From IMG/VR virus record IMGVR_UViG_3300024520_000417, positions 1 through 26,977 of that record: a DNA stretch of 26,977 bases; one strand, written 5' to 3'. The notes below the pieces were generated by a model, which saw only the letters and a list, made by a program, of their open reading frames with translations, did not search any database and had not been told where the DNA came from. Positions 20,523 to 26,977 of the stretch are shown in pieces (within the stretch, counting starts at the first letter, position 1; each line of letters opens with the position of its first letter). Source of the stretch: a virus. The position numbers and the translations under genes were made by a program.

Positions 20523-22406
20523 ATGAGCGCTTTTACAATTCCATCGATTTTCATAGCAGTAGACAAAATGTCTGCTCCTGTAAAAAAAATGTCAAGGAAT
20601 ATGACCACCTTTGCTCAAAAAGCAGAGATTGGCGTTGCGCGTCTTGATAGACGAATGAGAAGGTTAACCCCTTCTATTGGCGGTGTAGGAAAACAAATGA
20701 TAGGGTTAGCAGCAACGGGGGCGTTAGTCGCCGGTGTTGGATCTGCAATCAGAACAATAAAAGATTTCGAGCAAGCAAATGCAGATTTGAATGCAAGACT
20801 AGGTAATGCGACATTACCTCAATTAAAACTGTTGAGTACTGACGCTTCTCGCTTGGGAGGTATAACAGCTAAAACAGCTACAGAAGTTGTCGGATTACAA
20901 GAAGCTTTTGCTTCATTAGGGTTCCAAACTCCTGACATTCTTAATATGACTGAATCAACCATTGCAGGGTCAATTGCAATGAATGCTGAGTTATCTGAAA
21001 CCGCTGAACTTGTCGGAGCTGTTATTAAAACATTTGGAGATTTAAAATCGACCGACACAACACAAGTGATTGACCAAATGACATTGGCAACACAAAAGTC
21101 CGCATTAAAATTTGAAAAACTTCAAACATCTTTACCAATAGTTGCGGGGGCTGCAAACGCAGCAGGTATTGGTTTCGAGGAATTATTGTCTTTATTGGGG
21201 AAATTATCAGATGCAGGTATTGACGCTTCAATGTCAGCAAATTCATTAAAAAATATTTTTATAGAAAGCAAGGCAAAAAGTCTGGATTATGGACAGATAC
21301 TTGATAAAATAAAGAATAGTCAAGATAAATTAACGTTTGCTAACACAGAATTTGGCAAACGAGCCGCGGTGTCAGGAACTATTTTGGCTGATAATATTGA
21401 CGAGTTAAAAATATTACAAACCACTCTTGAGTCAGCAAGAAAAGGACAGTTATTGTCAGGTGCAGCACAAGAGGCGGCAGATAAAAGATTAAATACATTA
21501 GCTGGATCATTGACTTTGTTATCTTCTAAATGGGACAGTATAGTATTAAAACAGAACGAAAACACTGGTGCGATTGGCATCATGAATAGAGCAGTTAAGT
21601 TTTTGACAGATAATTTAGAAACTATTGCAGGAACAATTTTAACCTTAGCTGGTGTATGGTTGGGGTTAAAAGTTATACTTTTCGCAACAAGAACAGCTTT
21701 AATTGCTTATAATATATGGTTGGGGGTGTCATCTGCATTAAGTACAACCGCAGCAATTGCAGTTGGTGGTAATGCAACCGCTTTGGCAGCTTATAGTGTT
21801 GCAACTAAAACAGCTACTTTTTTCGTGAAACTGTTTAGAGGAGCACAACTTTTATTAAACATAGCATTAAACGCCAATCCAATTGGTATTCTTATTATTT
21901 CTTTAATTGCATTAATAGGTTTTATTACTTTAGTCGTAAAAAAATATGACACATGGGGCGCTGCTATGACAACCGCAATGGGTCCATTAGGTGATTTAAT
22001 TAGTCTAGTAGTTGAATTCAAAAGAGCGTGGGGAGATATCCAAAAAGCATTTTCAACAGGCGGTATAAAGTCTGCTATTAAAGAAATTGGAAAAGTAATC
22101 TTAAAGTCAATCATAAACCCAATACAACAGGTTTTTGAATTGTGGGGTAAGCTTCCTGGGAAAATGGGAGAGATCGGAGATATGGGAGTTGCTTTAATGC
22201 AAGGAATAAAAGGTGGTTTAGGTATTGAGGCTATTCCAGCACTTAACCCTAAAAAAGCAGAACAAGAGGCGTTGTCTCAAAAAATTGAAGAAACCAAAAC
22301 GACAAATGCAGTGTTTACTGTAAATGCTCCAAAAGGTTTAGTTGATATTAAAAAAGATGATGATTTTCCGTATCTTTCAGGAACTTATAATGGTGTTTCA
22401 AATTAA
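20523..22406 (+). CDS. Tape measure protein
   Basis: 627 aa. The N-terminus (SIFIAVDKMSAPVKKMSRNM) has the usual 'D..sap.kk...n' pattern. Residues 80-340 carry the conserved TMP region with DFEQANADLNARLGNATLPQ, LGGITAKTATEVVGLQEAFA, LGFQTPDILNMTESTIAGSI, and GIGFEELLSLLGKLSDAGID. Hydrophobic segments follow at about 60-80, 360-410 and 445-475 (GTILTLAGVWLGLKVILFAT; NPIGILIISLIALIGFITLV). The protein sets tail length; at roughly 0.15 nm per residue it predicts a tail near 90-95 nm. It starts two bases after the frameshift-frame stop and is the last gene before the baseplate set. Confidence 0.93.
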   Translation: MSAFTIPSIFIAVDKMSAPVKKMSRNMTTFAQKAEIGVARLDRRMRRLTPSIGGVGKQMIGLAATGALVAGVGSAIRTIKDFEQANADLNARLGNATLPQLKLLSTDASRLGGITAKTATEVVGLQEAFASLGFQTPDILNMTESTIAGSIAMNAELSETAELVGAVIKTFGDLKSTDTTQVIDQMTLATQKSALKFEKLQTSLPIVAGAANAAGIGFEELLSLLGKLSDAGIDASMSANSLKNIFIESKAKSLDYGQILDKIKNSQDKLTFANTEFGKRAAVSGTILADNIDELKILQTTLESARKGQLLSGAAQEAADKRLNTLAGSLTLLSSKWDSIVLKQNENTGAIGIMNRAVKFLTDNLETIAGTILTLAGVWLGLKVILFATRTALIAYNIWLGVSSALSTTAAIAVGGNATALAAYSVATKTATFFVKLFRGAQLLLNIALNANPIGILIISLIALIGFITLVVKKYDTWGAAMTTAMGPLGDLISLVVEFKRAWGDIQKAFSTGGIKSAIKEIGKVILKSIINPIQQVFELWGKLPGKMGEIGDMGVALMQGIKGGLGIEAIPALNPKKAEQEALSQKIEETKTTNAVFTVNAPKGLVDIKKDDDFPYLSGTYNGVSN

Positions 22407-22415
22407 CTAAAAAAC

Positions 22416-22889
22416 ATGCAAGATATTGTAATATATGAAACTGGTTCTGGAGGCGACTTGCAGTTGTTAGGAAATGACATTGCATCAACTTCAGGACTTT
22501 TTAATATGGTTTACATGGCATGGTTTGGAGGTAATCCAGAAGCGTCAACAACCGGGAACGAGATTGTAAGTGAATTGAGAGATGATTGGTTTGGGAATGC
22601 TTTATTCTTTAATAATGAGGATCAAATTCAATTTAATTCAAATTTAGAAAAAGCATTAAATGAAACCGCGTTGGATTCAGCAGGGAGGATTACAATTGAG
22701 GATGCTGCCAAAAAAGATTTAGAATTTTTAAAAGAAATTGCAGAGGTTTCTGTTTCGGTTTCTATTTTAAGTGATAATAAAGTATCAATAACAGCTCGAT
22801 TGAAAGAGCCTGAAAATATTGAGGTTAAAGAATTTCAATTGATTTGGGATAATTTAAAAAATGAGGTAATAATTGAAAAAACTATATAG
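22416..22889 (+). CDS. Baseplate protein, Mu gp46-like
   Basis: 157 aa, between tape measure and baseplate J gene. It begins with a 'GGDL.L.gnDi' strand (YETGSGGDLQLLGNDIASTS). RDDWFGNALF (55-64) corresponds to the 'rrGWWgD' motif of Mu gp46, and FNSNLEKALNETALDSAGRI followed by the helix DLEFLKEIAEVSVSVSI to its 'W....a.....AL.wL..dg.a..v.v' end. The protein would be a small baseplate wedge component. A gp25-like wedge call is the main alternative. Placement before the baseplate J and gp48 genes strongly supports the role. Confidence 0.75.
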   Translation: MQDIVIYETGSGGDLQLLGNDIASTSGLFNMVYMAWFGGNPEASTTGNEIVSELRDDWFGNALFFNNEDQIQFNSNLEKALNETALDSAGRITIEDAAKKDLEFLKEIAEVSVSVSILSDNKVSITARLKEPENIEVKEFQLIWDNLKNEVIIEKTI

Positions 22890-22891
22890 AA

Positions 22892-24073
22892 ATGGCAGTA
22901 ACAATACCAACTTTAAATCAGTTATACACTGACATATTAGGACAGTTGGAATCAGAATTGGGGATAACTATTCCCCTTTTTGGGCGTAATTTTCTAAGGG
23001 CATTAGCTGCGGTTCAAGCTGCTAAACTGAAACTGATTTATTTAATGATCGGGGATGTTCAGAAAAACATTTTTGTTGACACCGCAGATCCTGAAGCAAT
23101 TGGGGGAACCCTTGAACGATTTGGAAGGGTTAAGCTTGGCAGAAGTCCATTCTCGGCACAAGCCGGAACCTATACTGTTGATGTTACTGGTGATATTGGG
23201 GCTATTATTAAAGCATCCACAACATTTAAATCAGATGACGATAGTTCTTCTCCATCAATGCTGTTTCAGCTTGACAATGAATATACATTGACAGGCTCAA
23301 GCGATACCATAGATTTAAGAGCGTTAGAGGGAGGGTTGGGCTCAAAGCTTAGTATCTTAGATACTTTGACTGCAACGGCTCCAATTGCAAACGTTGATTC
23401 ATTAGTCACCGTTAGTGCAGAATTAATTGCTCCGTTATCCGCTGAAACTATTGAAGATTACAGAGCAAAAGCAATTGAAGCGTATCAATTAGAGCCTCAA
23501 GGTGGAGCCGCTACTGATTATAGGTTGTGGAGTGCAGATGCTCAGGGGGTTGCAAAAGTTTATCCATATGTAAAACAAGGTTTTGCAGGAGAGATTGAAT
23601 TGTTTGTTGAAGCAACAGAAATTGATTCAACCGATGGGAAAGGAACTCCATCCGTAACTATTTTAAATGATGTTGAATCGGTTGTTGAATTTGATCCTGA
23701 CACAACAAAACCTTTAAATGAAAGAGGGAGAAGGCCAGTTGGTGTTTTTAATATTGATTTTAATCCAATTACTGTAAAAGAAATAAGTATTGAAGTAACT
23801 GGGTATCAAAATTTAACTCCAGAAATTCAAACAAGCATTGATAATGCGGTTGAGGCGTTTGTAAAGACTGTAAGGCCATTTGTTGACGCTGCTGATGTTT
23901 TGGCAAACAAAAACGATATATTGAGTATTAATAATTTGACATTTATAATATTACAAGCGGAACCAACTTCAATTTTTACATCAATTGATTTAAAAGTTGA
24001 CGCGGTGAGTGTTCCAACTTTTACTTTTGATAATGGGGACATTCCTCACTTTAACCCTGTAACATATGTTTAA
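22892..24073 (+). CDS. Baseplate J protein, Mu gp47-like
   Basis: 393 aa. Baseplate wedge protein that forms the iris around the central hub. Family markers include the N-terminal LNQLYTDILGQLESELGITI, NIFVDTADPEAIGGTLERFG (the 'aeg..Ld..a...gl.R' block), and FSAQAGTYTVDVTGDIGAII leading to the 'f...dg..f' strand. APLSAETIEDYRAKAIEAYQ matches 'EsDe.yR.Ri', and GAATDYRLWSADAQGVAKVY, the conserved block before the C-terminal domain. RPFVDAADVLANKNDI resembles the late 'pG..v..s.l..ai' region. The 3' end overlaps the next gene by 8 bases. Confidence 0.93.
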   Translation: MAVTIPTLNQLYTDILGQLESELGITIPLFGRNFLRALAAVQAAKLKLIYLMIGDVQKNIFVDTADPEAIGGTLERFGRVKLGRSPFSAQAGTYTVDVTGDIGAIIKASTTFKSDDDSSSPSMLFQLDNEYTLTGSSDTIDLRALEGGLGSKLSILDTLTATAPIANVDSLVTVSAELIAPLSAETIEDYRAKAIEAYQLEPQGGAATDYRLWSADAQGVAKVYPYVKQGFAGEIELFVEATEIDSTDGKGTPSVTILNDVESVVEFDPDTTKPLNERGRRPVGVFNIDFNPITVKEISIEVTGYQNLTPEIQTSIDNAVEAFVKTVRPFVDAADVLANKNDILSINNLTFIILQAEPTSIFTSIDLKVDAVSVPTFTFDNGDIPHFNPVTYV

Positions 24074-24956
24074 GCAGTTATTGTTAAAACTTACAAGGAA
24101 ACTATATCCAAAGGGTAGAGCGTTTACAATTGTATCAGGGAGTACAAAAGAGAAGTTACATTCTGCATTAGCTGAAAGTGAAAACCAAGTGTATGAAGAT
24201 GGATTGGCGGTATTGGATTCAATATTGCCAGATAATCCAAATTTCACTGAAGAGGACGCAACTGATTGGGAGCGTAGATTGGGATTAATTACAAATACTT
24301 TTGTCCCTTTGTCTGATCGTATGTTGGCAATAAAAAGGAAGATGAATCATCCTGGAACAATACCAGCTAGACAACATTACAAATACATTGAAGGTCAGTT
24401 ACAGGCAGCGGGGTTTAATGTTATTGTCACAGAGAATAGATTTCCATTATCCACAACCATACCAACACCAATGGGGATTGCTGAAATGGGAGTTGGTGAG
24501 ATGGGAGGTGAGATTGCAAACCCTGATCCATATGGTGTTATTGATCCGTATAGTTTAACAAGTGATGTTGAACAAATGGGACTCACAGAGATGGGGGTTG
24601 GTGAAATGGGCGGGTTTTATACGATAAATCCATTTGAGATTTGTGCAAACAATATAGATCCTGAATTAGATGCTGATTTTTTCACTGATGATGTTATTTC
24701 CGAAATGGGAGAGGGTGAAATGGGAGAGATGGAAATGGCTGCATCAGTTGATTATTTGGACAAATTAAGATTTACCTTCTTTGTAAGTGGTTCGGCTTTC
24801 CCATCAGATGCTTTAATTTCTTTTGACAGAAAAAAAGAATTTAGGCAATTAATATTAAAATTAAAACCTGCAAATACTGTTGCGTTTATTTTCGCAGAGT
24901 ATTCAATGGATGATTTTAATGATGATTTTAATAATGATTTTACTAATTTTGAGTAA
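24066..24956 (+). CDS. Baseplate protein, Mu gp48/DUF2313-like, with EMG repeats
   Basis: 296 aa. Residues 1-125 match the gp48 family: LLLKLTRKLYPKGRAFTIVS, LDSILPDNPNFTEEDATDWE ('l...DP.ta.e.L..WEr'), RRLGLI and the helix LAIKRKMNHPG with YKYIEGQLQAAGFNVIV. The middle (about 136-225) carries three blocks rich in Glu-Met-Gly: MGIAEMGVGEMGG, MGLTEMGVGEMGG and EMGEGEMGEMEM. The C-terminal part (DYLDKLRFTFFVSGSAF) ends in an acidic Asp/Asn/Phe-rich tail (DDFNDDFNNDFTNFE). The family proteins are usually shorter, so the EMG and tail parts are extensions. It lies before the tail fibre gene, as in Mu. Confidence 0.85.
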   Translation: MFKQLLLKLTRKLYPKGRAFTIVSGSTKEKLHSALAESENQVYEDGLAVLDSILPDNPNFTEEDATDWERRLGLITNTFVPLSDRMLAIKRKMNHPGTIPARQHYKYIEGQLQAAGFNVIVTENRFPLSTTIPTPMGIAEMGVGEMGGEIANPDPYGVIDPYSLTSDVEQMGLTEMGVGEMGGFYTINPFEICANNIDPELDADFFTDDVISEMGEGEMGEMEMAASVDYLDKLRFTFFVSGSAFPSDALISFDRKKEFRQLILKLKPANTVAFIFAEYSMDDFNDDFNNDFTNFE

Positions 24957-24958
24957 CT

Positions 24959-26608
24959 ATGGCAATACAAAGTTTAACAGACCTTAGAATACAGGTCAAT
25001 AACGATATAAAAACCAACGGAGTCAGAGCGATTACGGGGAATATTATGAATGTCAATCTGATTGATATGATTGATTCCCTTGAGGAGGATTACGATAATC
25101 TGACAACCTCTTTGGATGTTAGATTGACAGCGATTGAGAATCTTGCATTGAAGATATTACAAGACCCTTTAACGGGTTGGGATGCTAGTTCAGGAACTTT
25201 CCCAGGAGGAGGAGCAACGAAGGTAGGTTATTACTGGAATGTAAGTGTTGCGGGAACGGTTGACGGTGTGTTTTTCGATATGGGGGATTCAATAGTTTCC
25301 CTTGTTGATAATGCATCAACAACGGTTTATTCTGGGAATTGGTTTAAAGAAGATAATATTGATCAGGTTTTATCAGTTGCGGGGAAAACAGGAGAGGTTA
25401 CATTGGTTGCAGCAGATATTACAGATTTTTCAACTGCTGTTGGTAGTAATGCTGCGGTTGCTGCAAACACTGCTAAAGTTTCAAATGTTGACACTAATTT
25501 AAGTGAAGGATCTTCAACGACAACAACAGTTAATGTAAATTCTAGTGATGGATTAAACGCAACTTTAACTTCTGCAACCACTGTAAGAGCTGGGTTAATG
25601 AGTAAAGCTAAATTTGATGAAGTCACAGTAAACACTTTGAAAACATCAAACGTAACTCATACAGGAGAGGTTACAGGAGCAACCGCGTTAACGGTTAGCA
25701 GTACAGCGATTAGTAATAAATCAGCTTTGGGCGCTTTGGTTGGAACTGAAGAATTTTTAATAAATGATGCTGGAACTTTAAAAAAGGTCTTAGCGGCAAA
25801 TGTTGGAGGTAACTTAGGTAATCAGGATTTAACGTTAACAGCTAACAGGACTGTTACAATGGGAACTTTTGGATTAGCTTTTCAAGGGAACCAAACATTG
25901 TTTAAGGGTGTTGGTACTATATTCACAACAGCTTCAATTGTTGCTCAAAACTCAGGAGGTAATCAAACTTTAAGGGTTGGTGATGATGGTACATCTCAAT
26001 TCAATTCTCAAGGATCTGTTTATGCAGTTGATATAAGAGCACAAAGTAATGGTTTTGCAAATACAAATAGAGGGTTAAGGGTTGGAGGATCAAGCCCCGC
26101 AATTACACATCTTGAAACTAACAATACGGGTGTTGGTATATTCACAACGGCGCAAACTGGGTGCTCTTTAACTGTACAAGGAAATTCAGGAGGCGCTGTA
26201 GCAAAAATATTCGAAGTAAAAAGCGCGGGTCTGGTTAATATATTCAGGGTGGGAAACTCTCAAAAAACAGCAATAGGGCCAACGGCTACTTTGAAGTTAG
26301 ATTTGGCTAATGTAACACTAGCTGCGTTTGTAAATATAGAGAAAAGTACAGCTACTGTTCCTGCGGTTAACTTCGGGACGGGAGCAACAACCGCGCTTAC
26401 TTTAGATGGCGACATGTACAAAGACGCTACAGCATTTACTTTTGCAAACGGATCAGACTTGATTAAGCTTTATGCACAAGATAATACAGTTGGTTCTGCC
26501 GCATTAGTTGGTGGTGGAGGAACAGCAATTACAGACACGGATACCTTTGGAGGGTTTACACTTCAAAAAATGGCGCAAGTGTTTTTAAATAATGGATTTT
26601 TAAAATAA
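24959..26608 (+). CDS. Tail fibre protein, 549 aa
   Basis: The N-terminal 60 residues (RIQVNNDIKTNGVRAITGNI; LIDMIDSLEEDYDN) form a helical baseplate-attachment segment. SVAGKTGEVTLVAADITDFS (about 139-158) is the common fibre repeat 'G..G.Vtl...DI'. The block SNVTHTGEVTGATALTVS is shared with the 336-aa protein at 15243. The distal shaft (330-500) is Gly/Asn/Thr-rich and beta-helical in style (NQDLTLTANRTVTMGTFGLA; TLRVGDDGTSQFNSQGSVYA). The tip ends in FGGFTLQKMAQVFLNNGFLK. No chaperone or peptidase domain is seen. Position behind gp48-like protein marks it as the main host-recognition fibre. Confidence 0.85.
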   Translation: MAIQSLTDLRIQVNNDIKTNGVRAITGNIMNVNLIDMIDSLEEDYDNLTTSLDVRLTAIENLALKILQDPLTGWDASSGTFPGGGATKVGYYWNVSVAGTVDGVFFDMGDSIVSLVDNASTTVYSGNWFKEDNIDQVLSVAGKTGEVTLVAADITDFSTAVGSNAAVAANTAKVSNVDTNLSEGSSTTTTVNVNSSDGLNATLTSATTVRAGLMSKAKFDEVTVNTLKTSNVTHTGEVTGATALTVSSTAISNKSALGALVGTEEFLINDAGTLKKVLAANVGGNLGNQDLTLTANRTVTMGTFGLAFQGNQTLFKGVGTIFTTASIVAQNSGGNQTLRVGDDGTSQFNSQGSVYAVDIRAQSNGFANTNRGLRVGGSSPAITHLETNNTGVGIFTTAQTGCSLTVQGNSGGAVAKIFEVKSAGLVNIFRVGNSQKTAIGPTATLKLDLANVTLAAFVNIEKSTATVPAVNFGTGATTALTLDGDMYKDATAFTFANGSDLIKLYAQDNTVGSAALVGGGGTAITDTDTFGGFTLQKMAQVFLNNGFLK

Positions 26609-26612
26609 TATT

Positions 26613-26954
26613 ATGATAACAATTACAACACCAAACACAGAAAAGCTTTATTTCGGAGGAACTGAAACGGAAATTTCTAGCGTATTAGCAAGGCTTGAAT
26701 TTGGAGCGCCACAGGATGGGAAAACGCTTCAGGTTTCAATGTATTTATATGGAAGTCAATCCGATTACGACAATGGAAATTCAACTATAAAAGTTGATGG
26801 GGTTGAAGGCTTTACGGCTGATGCTCAATCCTATGATTTATCAAATGGTGATGATCCAGAAACTTGGAAGGATAAAACATTAACAGTTGCTCATGATGAA
26901 GTAAAATCATGGCTTGATGGCTTAGGTTATTTAGCTACAATATCAGGAATTTAA
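26613..26954 (+). CDS. Small fibre-associated hypothetical protein, 113 aa
   Basis: Begins 4 bases after the fibre stop. It is mostly beta with an acidic middle: MITITTPNTEKLYFGGTETE, LARLEFGAPQDGKTLQVSMY, NSTIKVDGVEGFTADAQSYD and a last helix with KSWLDGLGYLATISGI. Its size, position and a beta-rich N-terminus suggest a fibre assembly or cap protein, but I do not recognise a family. No membrane segment is visible. Confidence 0.65.
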   Translation: MITITTPNTEKLYFGGTETEISSVLARLEFGAPQDGKTLQVSMYLYGSQSDYDNGNSTIKVDGVEGFTADAQSYDLSNGDDPETWKDKTLTVAHDEVKSWLDGLGYLATISGI

Positions 26955-26963
26955 TAATTAAAA

Positions 26964-26977
26964 ACAGGGAAAAGATG
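26964..26977 (+). other. Probable start region of next gene
   Basis: The window ends in AACAGGGAAAAGATG. A purine-rich stretch lies just before an ATG at 26975-26977, very like the AACAGGGAAAAG ahead of the terS start at 183. A further + strand gene probably begins here, but no coding sequence can be seen. Confidence 0.35.

Overview
This window is the late (packaging, head and contractile tail) region of a tailed phage or prophage of a Bacteroidetes-type host. Every gene I can support is on the + strand and tightly packed. The host call is an inference. The DNA is AT-rich, most starts lack a clear Shine-Dalgarno sequence, and several start regions carry exact matches to the Bacteroidetes -7 element TAnnTTTG. 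I see no integrase, tRNA, rRNA, CRISPR array or insertion sequence, so the sequence does not decide between prophage and free virus.

Layout. 1-182: non-coding leader with a cluster of GGTCAC-type hexamers. 183-3355: terminase small subunit, three very small genes (one a 27-residue membrane peptide) and the GpA-type terminase large subunit. 3422-7369: an embedded recombination module with a 168-aa unknown, a 58-aa XRE-like HTH protein, an SMC/Rad50-like ATPase, a Rad52-like annealing protein, a YqaJ-type exonuclease and an 86-aa unknown. 7395-9301: gpW-like joining protein and lambda-type portal. 9304-10553: a probable lysis cassette (small membrane protein, DUF5675 protein with an H...GC motif, membrane-anchored periplasmic protein). 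10588-13060: ClpP-type prohead protease, gpD-like decoration protein and gpE-like major capsid protein, closed by a strong intrinsic terminator. 13132-14326: small head/tail completion genes. 14327-17907: two fibre-like proteins and three unknown or membrane proteins. 17990-22406: Mu-type sheath, tube, a tail assembly chaperone with a predicted -1 frameshift, and the tape measure. 22416-26954: baseplate proteins of the Mu gp46/gp47/gp48 type, a tail fibre and a small accessory protein. A further gene probably begins at 26975.

How it works together. The head half follows the lambda plan (TerS, TerL, W, B, C, D, E) and the tail half the Mu/P2 plan (sheath, tube, frameshifted chaperone, tape measure, gp46-47-48, fibre). 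The particle should therefore be a myovirus with a lambda-like head. Recombination and lysis modules lie inside the head operon rather than outside it.

The most notable observations are: a -1 frameshift signal in the tail chaperone, with a C TTT TTC site and a long downstream stem-loop; a 13-T tract in a fibre-like gene where small length changes bring an immediate stop; a hexamer array upstream of terS; near-leaderless promoters in front of the joining-protein and protease genes; and a sequence block shared by two fibre genes 10 kb apart.
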